Origin: DAOTWA01 sp963702935
Lineage (GTDB): Bacteria > Chloroflexota > Anaerolineae > Anaerolineales > Anaerolineaceae
NCBI GenBank assembly: GCA_963702935.1
Contig: OY969772.1
Location: 3,038,001-3,102,000 of the forward strand
Reading direction: 5' to 3'
Length of the DNA: 64,000 nt
A program made the position numbers and the translations under genes. The stretch's first letter is position 1. Each line of letters starts with the position of its first letter. The notes beneath the pieces were generated by a model. It searched no databases, was not told the DNA's origin, and saw only the letters and a program-made list of their open reading frames with translations. Positions 33,944 to 42,489 of the stretch are shown piece after piece.

Positions 33944-35453
33944 ATGGCAGAGAATGATCGCAGGACGTCGACCCATGGGGGCCTGATTGAGAAGCTAAGG
34001 CACATCGAATACAAGTGGATCGTCTTGAGCGTGACCACCATCGGGGCCTTGATGGCCGCTATCGATAGCACCATCGTCATCCTGGGCCTGCCGGACATGA
34101 TGGTGTCGCTCCACTCGGATCTGGTTTCCATGATCTGGGTCATCATGGCCTACATCCTGGTCAGCACGATCTTCCTGCTGACCTTTGGGCGCGTGGCGGA
34201 TCTCTTCGGCCGCGTGCGGATGTACAATCTCGGCTTCGTCATTTTCACACTTGGCTCGGCGCTGTGCGGCTTTTCGGCCAACGCCACCCAGCTCATCCTG
34301 TTCCGCCTGGTGCAAGGCAGCGGGGCGGCCATGCTGGTCGTCAACAGCACGGCGCTCATCACCGAGGTCTTCCCGCCCAACCAGCGCGGGAAGGCTTTGG
34401 GAATCAACGGCGTCACCTGGGCAGCCGGGGGCATCCTGGGGCCTGTGCTGGGGGGATTGATCCTCACGGCGGGGAGCTGGCGCTGGATCTTCTTCATCAA
34501 CGTGCCCATCGGGATCGTCGGGGCGCTGTGGGGCTACATCGCGCTGAAGGAAATCTCCACGCGCGGCAAGGGCGAGAAGTTTGACCCGCTCGGCGCGATT
34601 ACTTTCAGCGTGGGGCTGACGGCCGTGCTGTTGGCCCTCACCCTGGGGATTCAATTCGGCTGGACTTCCGCGCCCGTCCTGGGGCTGTTTGCCTTGTGCC
34701 TGATCATGCTGGCGCTTTTCTTTATGTTGGAACGGCGTATCGCCCACCCGATTCTGGATCTGTCCCTGTTCGATAACCGGGTGTATACCTTTTCAGTGCT
34801 GGCAGCCATGATGCAGGCCTTAGCGCTGTTCGCGGTGAACTTTCTGATCATCTTCTACTTGCAGGGCGTGCGTGGATACGACCCCCTCAAGGCGGCCTTG
34901 CTGCTCATCCCCCTGCCGATCGTTTCTTCGGTGATGACGCCGCTAAGCGGGGTGATCGCCGACCGGATCTGGAGCGCGCCTGCCGGCGACGGCGGGATTG
35001 ATCGTCCAGGCGGTGGCGCTGTATGCGTTTACTTTCATTACCCCCACCACGGCCTATCCTACCCTGGCTATTGAGCTGGCCGTGATGGGGCTGGGAGGCG
35101 GGCTGTTCTGGTCTCCCAACACCAGCGCGGCCATGAACGCTTCGCCGGCCAACCGTTTAGGCGTGGCTTCGGCCACGCTTGCCACCCTGCGCCAGGCGGG
35201 CCAGGTGACCAGCTTCGCCCTTTCCCTGGCGGTGGCAGCGGCCAGCCTGCCGCAAGACGTGATGCTGAAGCTGTTCGTGGGGACGAACGTGACCCTCGGC
35301 TCGCAGGTGACGCAAGCCTTTGTGATTGGGATGCGCAGCGCGTTCGTGGTTTCGATCGTGCTGTGCCTGGTAGCAGCGGGTATCTCGCTGATTCGCGGCA
35401 AGGAAGACCGCGGCAAGCTGGCGGCTTCTTACGCGGAGGTGCACAAGAATTAA
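33944..35453 (+). CDS. MFS drug exporter, DHA2/EmrB type (frameshifted in this sequence)
   Basis: Proton-driven multidrug exporter with 14 predicted membrane segments. The first frame runs from MAENDRRTS through ALMAAIDSTIVILGLPDM (motif D1), GRVADLFGRVRMYNLGF (motif A) and WAAGGILGPVLGGLI (motif C) to ADRIW near 34975, where it breaks. Removing one T (atctgg to atcgg) gives ADRIGARLPATAGLIVQAV and continues in the second frame to HKN at 35453. The repaired length is 502 residues, normal for this group. The start has GAGGGA upstream. A family B palindrome follows the stop. Confidence 0.88.
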
Positions 35454-35454
35454 A

Positions 35455-35515
35455 AACATTGCGAAGGTCTTGCTTCAGGCGCCCAAGATAGGCGCCGGAT
35501 CCCCTTCGCAATGTT
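35455..35515. repeat. Family B palindromic repeat between convergent genes
   Basis: aacattgcgaagg (35455-35467) pairs with ccttcgcaatgtt (35503-35515); an inner ggcgcc / ggcgcc pair lies in the loop. It falls directly between the MFS stop and the isomerase stop and is a likely bidirectional terminator. Confidence 0.72.
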
Positions 35516-35526
35516 CTGCTTCGATC

Positions 35527-36585
35527 CTATTTCATCTCGGCTTTAAGGCCCTCGATGGCCGCCACGGGGGTGGGGTCCACGCCGTAGGCCATGGCCAGAT
35601 AATAGGCGGTGTAGTCGCCGAAGTGCAGGGTGGTCCACATTTGAGCCAGGGGAGAATTGCCCTGCGCGTCGAAGAAATCGGTGTTCAGGCCCTCCAGCAT
35701 GAAGCCTTTGCGGGTCAGGTCCGCGCGCATGCGGTTGCGGGGATGGTCGGAAAGCGCGCGCAGGAAGATGGCCATCATGCGGCTGAGCACCTCCTCCGGG
35801 TTGACCACGCCTGCCAGGGTGTTGTGGTCGGCTTCGGGTAGGAACTCGAATTGCGCCCAGGCCTTGGCGACTTCGCTGACCTGTCCCTTCCAGCGGCGGG
35901 CGACGGGAGCCAGCAATCCGGAGCCGAATACGCTCACCCAGCGTCCGTAGTACTGGCCGGCCATGCGCTTGGCCGGGTTGTCCGTTACCGGCACCTCAGG
36001 CTTGAGATGCGCTTGTTGCCGGCGCATGGCCTGGACGGCCTCTTTTAAGTCCTGGGTTTGGTCGGGAACCAGACCCAGGCGGAAGAGCAGCGCCAACAAA
36101 AGCCCGAAGGAAAATCCCACGGCAGCGCGCGGCTGGCCCTGGTGGACGAACGACCAGGCGGGGACGCCGGCGGCAGCGGCCTGCGCGCTGATCTTGCCGC
36201 CGGTGCTGATGGCCAGGATGCGGCAGTCGCGCTGCCGGGCGCTCTCGAAGGCCGAGAGAGTCTCCTCGGTGTTTCCGGAATGGGAGGATGCCACCACCAG
36301 CGTCTCGGGGCCGGCGGCCCAGGCGGGGAGGTCGTAATCGCGATGGACGCTGATGGGCAACGAGCAGAGCGGCGCTACGTAAGCCGCCAATAGATCGGCG
36401 CCGATGGCCGAGCCGCCCATGCCGGCGACGAGGATATTGCGCAAGCCGGACGACGCCGGTAAGGGCTGCTGCTGGCCCAGATCCCAGGCGGATTGGAGCT
36501 GGTCGGGCAAGCCGTCAATGTGCCCGAGCATATTTTGGGGGTCAAGCTGGTGCATACGGTCGAGATCATCGAGATCTATTTTCAT
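35527..36585 (-). CDS. Bifunctional phosphoglucose/phosphomannose isomerase
   Basis: SIS-domain isomerase that interconverts fructose-6-P with glucose-6-P or mannose-6-P. The phosphate-binding SIS motifs are ILVAGMGGSAIGADLL near residue 50 and LVVASSHSGNTEETLSAFES near residue 96, and the catalytic segment is FLPEADHNTLAG near residue 248. The N-terminus DLDRMHQLDPQNML and the end YTAYYLAMAYGVDPTPVAAI are typical of the archaeal/bacterial bifunctional group. At 352 residues it is normal. rsmI starts 82 bases past its start codon, upstream on the same strand. Confidence 0.92.
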   Translation of the reverse strand: MKIDLDDLDRMHQLDPQNMLGHIDGLPDQLQSAWDLGQQQPLPASSGLRNILVAGMGGSAIGADLLAAYVAPLCSLPISVHRDYDLPAWAAGPETLVVASSHSGNTEETLSAFESARQRDCRILAISTGGKISAQAAAAGVPAWSFVHQGQPRAAVGFSFGLLLALLFRLGLVPDQTQDLKEAVQAMRRQQAHLKPEVPVTDNPAKRMAGQYYGRWVSVFGSGLLAPVARRWKGQVSEVAKAWAQFEFLPEADHNTLAGVVNPEEVLSRMMAIFLRALSDHPRNRMRADLTRKGFMLEGLNTDFFDAQGNSPLAQMWTTLHFGDYTAYYLAMAYGVDPTPVAAIEGLKAEMK

Positions 36586-36667
36586 TTACCTCCTGGTTCA
36601 AGAAGATAGGCGCCGTCTGGCGATCGGGCCGGAGACGGGAAGCTTCAGTCGCATTGAGTTGTTGGCG

Positions 36668-37492
36668 TTACGATTGTTTCGACAGGATCTGGCGATACAG
36701 CTCGCGCCGGGGCCAGCCGGATTGAGCTGCCAGACGCTGGGCCAGCTCAGCCGGGGGAATCCCCTGTTGGAGGCCGGCCTGGATGGCCGACTCCACGCGT
36801 TGGGCCGGCCAGGTACGCTCCTCTGGCGGGCAGCCGCCTACCACCAGGGTGAACTCTCCCCGCGGGGCCGTTTGCGCAAAGTGGCTGTGTGCGGCGCTCA
36901 GGGAGCCGCGAAAGACCTCCTCGTGCACCTTGGTCAGCTCGCGGGCCGCGGCTATCGGGCGATCGCCCAGCTCGTTCTGCAAGTCTGCCAGGGAATCCAG
37001 CAGGCGATGCGGAGCTTCGAGGAAGATCAAGGTGTAAGGCAGATTGGCTATTTCGGAGAGAAGGCGGCGACGCTCGACGGACTTGCGCGGCAGGTAGCCC
37101 AGGTAGAGGAAGGCGTCCGTGGGCAGGCCCGAGGCCACCAGCGCGGCGATGGGGGCGGCCGGGCCGGGGATAGGGGAGACGGTGTGGCCGGCGGCGAGGG
37201 CGGCTTTCACCAGCTCGTAGCCGGGGTCGTTGAGGGCCGGGGTGCCCGCGTCCGAAACGAGCGCGACTGCGCCGTTCTGCAGGGCTTCCAGGATGGCGTC
37301 CAGCTTGCCGATCTTGTTGTGCTCGTGGTAGCTGGTGGAGGGAGTGTGAATGGAATAGTGGTCGAGCAGCTTGTGCGTCTGGCGCGTGTCTTCAGCCGCG
37401 ATCAACGCTACCTGGCGCAAGATCTGCAAGGCGCGGGCGCTGATGTCTTCCAGGTTCCCAATGGGGGTGGCGACCAGGTAAAGCGTGCCCAT
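36668..37492 (-). CDS. rsmI: 16S rRNA (cytidine(1402)-2'-O)-methyltransferase
   Basis: Methylates the ribose of C1402, the same base RsmH modifies. It opens GTLYLVATPIGNLEDISARA, then IAAEDTRQTHKLLDHY, LVSDAGTPALNDPGY, IPGPAAPIAALVASGLPTD, LGYLPRKSVERRRLL and FLEAPHRLLDSLADL, all RsmI signatures. The length of 274 residues is normal. It starts 3 bases after the lipoprotein gene stop upstream and is probably co-transcribed with it. Confidence 0.96.
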   Translation of the reverse strand: MGTLYLVATPIGNLEDISARALQILRQVALIAAEDTRQTHKLLDHYSIHTPSTSYHEHNKIGKLDAILEALQNGAVALVSDAGTPALNDPGYELVKAALAAGHTVSPIPGPAAPIAALVASGLPTDAFLYLGYLPRKSVERRRLLSEIANLPYTLIFLEAPHRLLDSLADLQNELGDRPIAAARELTKVHEEVFRGSLSAAHSHFAQTAPRGEFTLVVGGCPPEERTWPAQRVESAIQAGLQQGIPPAELAQRLAAQSGWPRRELYRQILSKQS

Positions 37493-37495
37493 GCC

Positions 37496-38578
37496 TCAGG
37501 GAGCTTCCCAGGTCAGGATTTCGAGGGTGAGCATGTCATCCTGGGTGCTGATGCCCACCAGCCGGGCCCAGCCCGGCAAGCCGAGGTTGGTGTGGTAACA
37601 AAAATAGGTGCCTACCGCCAGCCCGTCCAGGTTAACGGGCGCCGTTCCCGGTCGGGCGGAATAGCAATCCTGGTAGACGGGTTGGAGCGTGCCGTACTGG
37701 CTGAAGCCGGCTCCATTCTGGGGAGTGAGCTGGTGATTCTTGTCCGCAGTCAGGCTGTATAGCACGTCGCCGTTTTCGTTGGTGATCACCTGATTGGTGT
37801 CCAGGTCAAGGGACTGGTCGGGGAAGAGGTTGATAGGCCCCGAAACGATCACCGCCGGGGTAGCCGTGGAGGTGGGAGGGCTCGTGGCCGGCGTGGCCGT
37901 ACTGTCTTCGGGAATCACGATACTCACCCAGAAAGGAGCATCTCCATTGGGGCCGATGCCGAACAAATTACCGCTGGCGTTGCTCAGCTTCCAGTTGCTC
38001 TGGTAGGTGCCCGGCCCTTGGGGGGCGGTGAAATCCAGGGCCAGCTCGACGCTCTGGCCCGGCTGGACTTCGCTGCTGAGATAATTGACGCTCGTGGCGC
38101 CCATGGGGTTGCCGGAGAACCACACCAGGGAATATTGGGTCGTCCAGGTGCAGGTGCCCACGTTGCGCAGCCGCCAGATCTTGGTGAAAGCCTCCCCCGG
38201 CTGCATTTGGGTGGCGTCCGGAATGGTGATGTCGATCGGGTTGCCCGGCGCGGCCAGATCGCAGGGAACCTGCGGGCTGGCGAGAGCCAGGGTCGGCTCC
38301 AGGGTGAAGGCCGACAAGGTCTCCTGAGAGGGGAGGCCGGTCAGCGCCGCCGTCGGCTGGGGCAGCGGCGAGGGCGTTTCGGCTATAGGGGAAGCCAGCG
38401 TCTGAGTGGAGGCCACGTCCTGGGTGAAATGGGCGGCCACGGTCTGGTAGACCTGGGTGAGATTCTCACCCTGGGTAGGCGCGCCCAAAGGGGCCGGCAG
38501 GTTGCATGCAGCCAGAGTTACCGTGGAGGTCAGAAGCACCAGCAGCAGATAAGGTTTCGTGAACGCGGCGTGTCTCAT
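37496..38578 (-). CDS. Lipoprotein with NBR1-like Ig (FW) domain
   Basis: Predicted lipoprotein: a signal peptide (YLLLVLLTSTVTLAAC) ends in a lipobox with Cys25. A Thr/Pro-rich linker leads to an Ig-like domain at about residues 112-222 with the marks FTKIWRLRNVGTCTWTTQYSL, given in part, NPMGATSVN, SVELALDFTAPQGPGTYQSN and the end FWVSIVI. This is the NBR1 central (four-tryptophan) domain, common in Anaerolineae surface proteins. A second linker (ATPATSPPTSTATPA) and a beta domain with CYHTNLGLPGWARL follow. Function unknown, probably adhesion or envelope structure. Confidence 0.85.
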   Translation of the reverse strand: MRHAAFTKPYLLLVLLTSTVTLAACNLPAPLGAPTQGENLTQVYQTVAAHFTQDVASTQTLASPIAETPSPLPQPTAALTGLPSQETLSAFTLEPTLALASPQVPCDLAAPGNPIDITIPDATQMQPGEAFTKIWRLRNVGTCTWTTQYSLVWFSGNPMGATSVNYLSSEVQPGQSVELALDFTAPQGPGTYQSNWKLSNASGNLFGIGPNGDAPFWVSIVIPEDSTATPATSPPTSTATPAVIVSGPINLFPDQSLDLDTNQVITNENGDVLYSLTADKNHQLTPQNGAGFSQYGTLQPVYQDCYSARPGTAPVNLDGLAVGTYFCYHTNLGLPGWARLVGISTQDDMLTLEILTWEAP

Positions 38579-38628
38579 CTCGCCTTCATTCTACCGCATA
38601 TTTTGGACTTGGTAAAAAGCTTTCTAGG

Positions 38629-39981
38629 AGGATGTTCAAAAACTCCCAAATTGGGTTACACTCTGAACCCAAAGGCAATTTTTTTGAAGGTGCTTCACAA
38701 CAATTGACATAATATATTCCAAAAGCAGGGTAAAAGCAGGCTTGCCCGGCAATAATTTGCTGGGTATCGATAATTCTCCCCTGGTTTTATTCTGTTGCAT
38801 AGGCTCGCGCCTTGAAATTGACCCCAGTCAATAATTTAACCATCCGCTTGAGGTTCAAGACAATGGCCGTCAGAAAAGATTGGATGGCGAAACCAACTCT
38901 CCCAATATAACGGCAACGACCCAGCCCATGCCCCTGTTTGCCTTCTCCAAATTTTCGTTCGATTTTGTAGCGCTCTTTCAATCCGGCTTTGTATGGCTCT
39001 GTCTTTTCCAATTCAAGCCAAACTTGTTTATTGCCATCCTTTTTCTCAGTCCGGGTTCGTTTTAATCGGATGGCAGAGTGCAACCCCCGTAATTCCAAAT
39101 AATAATGATTGTCGCCATCATCATACCCTTTATCCCCTGCGTAGGTCTCCACTGGTATTTTCTGTTCCAAATCATGATCCACCAGGGAACAAAAATGATG
39201 ACCATCGTAAGCCTCCCCGGAAGTCACTTCCAGGCTGGTGATTATCCCGCTCTCGGCATTCATACTGACATGCGCCTTGTATCCGAAGAAGTACTCTTTC
39301 TGTTCTTCTTCCTCCCCTTTTTCGTTTTTGACCTTACGTTTGTGCTTTACCCCCCATTTGGCATCCGGATCATGCGGCCCTTTGCCTTTATTTTGCCGTT
39401 TTTGGTCTTTGTCGGTGTTTACATCTGCGATGGAGTGCACACTGTCTATGATTTGAATACTGCCAAATTTTACCCCACGCAACATGGCTTCCTTTACAAT
39501 ATTGGCCAGCATTTCTTCGAATATCTGCATTTTCCCATTCTTCATTAACCGGTCTCGAAATGTGCTGAGGGTTGAATGATCCGGCGCTTTTCCGTCCACC
39601 GCTAAGCCTACAAAATATTTCGCCGGTAGATTTTCGTTCACGAATACTTCGACTTGTCTTTCGGATAATTTGTACAAATAGGCGATCACTTCTACTTTCA
39701 ACACTAATGCCGGGTCAAATGGCGGTCGCCCAACCACTCCCTGGCCTTTGTATATTTTGATCAGTCGCCTGGTGAAATATCCCCAGTCCACCACTTCCCG
39801 CAGCTTTCGCAAAAAGTGATCCCTGGCTACGACCTGATCGTACAAGTATTCTCCATAAAATGATCCGCTTCCTGTTTCAACATAGCGCTCTTGTTCCATT
39901 TCCGGCTCCTATTGTTAGGCTGCCTTCATTGTATTAATTTTTCCCTTTTTGGTCAATTAATCACTCGTTTTTCAACACCCT
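38629..39981 (-). mobile_element. Complete insertion sequence, IS5-superfamily-like
   Basis: A 1353-bp element with imperfect 15-bp terminal inverted repeats: AGGATGTTCAAAAAC at 38629-38643 and AGGGTGTTGAAAAAC as the reverse complement of 39967-39981 (two mismatches). A 9-bp direct repeat ctttctagg flanks it at 38620-38628 and 39982-39990, the mark of a recent insertion. One intact transposase fills the interior. The right end lies 13 bases before the tRNA-Phe -35 box. Confidence 0.92.
38787..39899 (-). CDS. DDE transposase (IS5/IS1182-like)
   Basis: A 370-residue transposase with a DUF772-type N-terminal half (GRPPFDPALVLKVEVIAYLY, then LSERQVEVFVNENL and DHSTLSTFRDRL) and a DDE core: Asp152 in IIDSVHSIADVN, Asp in TYAGDKGYDD near residue 250, and Glu in RYKIERKFGEGKQGHGL near residue 318. 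The end RYIGRVGFAIQSFLTAIVLN is usual for these enzymes. No frameshift or stop interrupts it, so the element may still be active. Base use is AT-richer than the host genes around it. Confidence 0.93.
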   Translation of the reverse strand: MEQERYVETGSGSFYGEYLYDQVVARDHFLRKLREVVDWGYFTRRLIKIYKGQGVVGRPPFDPALVLKVEVIAYLYKLSERQVEVFVNENLPAKYFVGLAVDGKAPDHSTLSTFRDRLMKNGKMQIFEEMLANIVKEAMLRGVKFGSIQIIDSVHSIADVNTDKDQKRQNKGKGPHDPDAKWGVKHKRKVKNEKGEEEEQKEYFFGYKAHVSMNAESGIITSLEVTSGEAYDGHHFCSLVDHDLEQKIPVETYAGDKGYDDGDNHYYLELRGLHSAIRLKRTRTEKKDGNKQVWLELEKTEPYKAGLKERYKIERKFGEGKQGHGLGRCRYIGRVGFAIQSFLTAIVLNLKRMVKLLTGVNFKARAYATE

Positions 39982-39994
39982 CTTTCTAGGTTGC

Positions 39995-40023
39995 TTGACA
40001 AGGAAACTACTAGCGGTTAAAAT
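39995..40023 (+). promoter_or_regulatory. Sigma70-like promoter of tRNA-Phe
   Basis: TTGACA (39995-40000), a 17-base spacer, and TAAAAT (40018-40023), about 36 bases before the tRNA. Only 4 bases separate the -35 from the target duplication of the IS. Confidence 0.8.
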
Positions 40024-40058
40024 CACTTCCGCGCTAGAAATTCCGCGTCAGAAGTCAT

Positions 40059-40131
40059 GCCGAGATAGCTCAGTTGGTAGAGCACGCGACTGAAAATTGC
40101 GGTGTCGCCAGTCCGATTCTGGCTCTCGGCA
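40059..40131 (+). tRNA. tRNA-Phe (GAA)
   Basis: A 73-base cloverleaf: acceptor gccgaga / tctcggc with discriminator A, D arm gctc-agttggtaga-gagc, anticodon stem cgcga / ttgcg around ctgaaaa (anticodon GAA), and T arm gccag-tccgatt-ctggc. CCA is not encoded, unlike in tRNA-Ser. Confidence 0.95.
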
Positions 40132-40351
40132 CTGTAAGAGTCAAAACGACTCCTAGGTATATCCATAAGCCTTGTTTCTGATTGCCAGATCCCCGTCTGT
40201 GATGTTCCTAATTGGGGGAAAAGAGTGGTGCTTTGTCACAGGCGAAATGAATGTGCAATTGTGGGTTTTACAATCGGTGAAATCCCCAGCGAAATCGAGT
40301 ATTTTCTACAAAGGCGGGCAGCCATGCGGCCCAGGCGATAGGTTGTAAATA

Positions 40352-40386
40352 TAAAAAATCCATCCTGATGTCAGGATGAGTTTTTT
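40352..40386 (+). terminator. Rho-independent terminator
   Basis: catcctga / tcaggatg (40361-40368 with 40371-40378) flanked by a run of A before and TTTTTT after. It lies 220 bases past tRNA-Phe. The stretch 40132-40351 holds no recognisable gene, only a weak gagtc/gactc hairpin at about 40138-40152. Confidence 0.8.
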
Positions 40387-40455
40387 CGCTTGTTTGGGGT
40401 GGATAAACTATATAATTGTATTATCGGTGGTAGGTTGTTACTACGAGGAGGGAAT

Positions 40456-41103
40456 ATGACTACAATACCTGACGTTAGAGATATTCAACGTAAACGATTC
40501 GCCTATTTGTATAAGCTGTATTTGGCCTATCAAAAGAATCCATTGGAGGGAGAAACTTTCGAAAACCTAAAGAGCCAACTTGGTCTAACTCAGGAAGAGG
40601 AAAGCTCGATACATTTTTACTTATCAGACAAGGGATTGATAAAAAGTATTGTGACGGGAGAAGCGGGAATAACTCCAGTTGGCATAGACCAGGTAGAAAG
40701 GGCATTATTAAACTTGGACAAACCAACACACTATTTCCTGCCGATGAATGTACTCAATATTGGCACAATGATAGATTCACAAGTGCAACAGGGAACCTAT
40801 CAGAGTTCGCAGGTTTCGACAAGGAGCGATATAGATCTAGCTCTCCTGAACAATTTTATTGACGAACTCAAAAACAAGATGGATACTCTACCACTGGACA
40901 AGGTACAAAAAGAAATCCTGGCTGCTGACGCGGCTTCTCTTGAAGCTCAGGTCAAATCGCCCAAACCTCGAACTTCAATAATCAGGGATTTGCTGAATTC
41001 AATTCACGAGACAATTCACCCGGTGGCTGAAGTGGCAAAAGATGCAACGGTACTTATCAACCTCCTTGCGCCGATTATCGCTTCATGGCAACATCACCTT
41101 TAG
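40456..41103 (+). CDS. Hypothetical protein with winged-helix-like N-terminus
   Basis: A 215-residue protein. ATG 40456 is preceded by GAGGAGGGAA, so I prefer it to the upstream ATG 40390. Residues 10-90 look like a winged helix (KRFAYLYKLYLAYQKNP ... LKSQLGLTQEEESSIHFYLS ... GEAGITPVGIDQVE). A short middle segment, NIGTMIDSQVQQGTYQSS, resembles the SQIQQG(S/T) motif that I recall from several small bacterial proteins, including AbiTii-like ones. The last 80 residues are helical, ending IINLL-like hydrophobic (TVLINLLAPIIASW). AT-rich, unlike its neighbours. No function assigned. Confidence 0.65.
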   Translation: MTTIPDVRDIQRKRFAYLYKLYLAYQKNPLEGETFENLKSQLGLTQEEESSIHFYLSDKGLIKSIVTGEAGITPVGIDQVERALLNLDKPTHYFLPMNVLNIGTMIDSQVQQGTYQSSQVSTRSDIDLALLNNFIDELKNKMDTLPLDKVQKEILAADAASLEAQVKSPKPRTSIIRDLLNSIHETIHPVAEVAKDATVLINLLAPIIASWQHHL

Positions 41104-41342
41104 TCACCATAACGTAAAGTTGCTTTCGAGTGAGCAATATAGTCAAAAGTACCTTGGAGTAGGTACATATATCCTGTAGTCTTGGTGATCGACTGTAGCC
41201 TTCTTGAATTCCAGTAATATTCTTGATAGGTATCATAACTTTAGAGACTTTAGAATTATTCCACAGTGAAGAAGGTCAGGCGTTATTGGGGGCCAATAGG
41301 TGTAGATTTTGGATCGGCTTACCCCAGGTAAGGAGATGAAAG

Positions 41343-42296
41343 ATGGATGAAAATCTCATCAATACAGTCTTCGGTCTGATTATGAACTACCAAAAAGAGG
41401 AAGCCCAAATCATCCTTGTGGAACAATTAGAAAAAGATATCAACGATAAATCGGCGTGGTTTCTGTTTTTCCAAACGATGCATTGGGAAAATGAACTGAA
41501 TGAGGCAATAAAATTATTTAACCAATATAACCCCGATTTTTCGATACCTTATAGTGTTTTAGACGAGGCGAGAAAGAGATTCTTTAAACCTAAAAATGCC
41601 GATGACATCATAGTTCGGTGGTTTCCATTTGATAGCGTTCCTGGAGGATATATTTCTCCTCTGTTAATGAGTATCACTCGAGATGAATATGAAGCAAATA
41701 TAGGGATGCCCAAAAAGATACTTGATACCTGGAAAAAGAGACCACTCAAAGATCGATTGGGAATCCTTCGCCCCGCGGAGGCAAATATATGGGGACATTT
41801 CGACATTTCGAAAAATCGCTGGATGAGGTATCCCCTTGATTTGGAGGTTTTCTATAAGGGGAGAGTCATTTACAAAGAGGATTTGACATTAGATCAATAT
41901 CTTGATTTGAAAAAGCAATCATTTGTTGATTATCATGGATATGATATTTGTTATTATAAAGGTGCATGGTATGTTCATGAAGTTGAAATCGAGTTCAAAG
42001 ATTTGCGATTATTGTTAGATGACGCTTATGCGAGATGGGATAAAAAGCTTGAGAATTTACGTTATAACGCAAAAATTCAAGACGATATTGGTTATACTCG
42101 TCAATCGATACCGAATGAGGTCCAAATATTCGTGTGGAACAGAGATGGAGGTAAATGTGTTAAATGCGGAAGTCAGCAAAACCTGGAATTTGACCACATT
42201 ATACCGATATCAAAGGGGGGAAGTAACACAGCAAGGAATATCCAACTTCTATGCGAGAAATGTAACAGGGAAAAGCAAGCGAAAATAGGTGGTTGA
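41343..42296 (+). CDS. HNH endonuclease domain protein
   Basis: A 317-residue protein. The C-terminal 60 residues form an HNH nuclease: FVWNRDGGKCVKCGSQQNLEF is quoted in part, then DHIIPISKGGSNTARNIQLL and CEKCNREKQ, with the two Cys pairs, His and Asn in order. The N-terminal 75 residues look like TPR-type helices (FGLIMNYQKEEAQIILVEQL). The middle (about 100-240) has a beta-rich segment with YPLDLEVFYKGRVIYKEDL that I cannot place. AAGGAG precedes the start. AT-rich like the gene before it; both may belong to one acquired island. Natural substrate unknown. Confidence 0.8.
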   Translation: MDENLINTVFGLIMNYQKEEAQIILVEQLEKDINDKSAWFLFFQTMHWENELNEAIKLFNQYNPDFSIPYSVLDEARKRFFKPKNADDIIVRWFPFDSVPGGYISPLLMSITRDEYEANIGMPKKILDTWKKRPLKDRLGILRPAEANIWGHFDISKNRWMRYPLDLEVFYKGRVIYKEDLTLDQYLDLKKQSFVDYHGYDICYYKGAWYVHEVEIEFKDLRLLLDDAYARWDKKLENLRYNAKIQDDIGYTRQSIPNEVQIFVWNRDGGKCVKCGSQQNLEFDHIIPISKGGSNTARNIQLLCEKCNREKQAKIGG

Positions 42297-42489
42297 TCAC
42301 CTTCCAGGTGATTTCCAATTATTGACGGGATGCTTCGCTCCGCTCAGCATGACAGGCCTGGCCTGCTTCGGAGGTGGCGGTGGCTGCTCCGAAATTGTTG
42401 AAGCGGGATAAGGGAGGCTTACTGCTCCCCGAACTAAGCTCGACTAGGGTGTTTTGGTTAATGGGCGTTTTTCTGATAAAATCGGCGTA

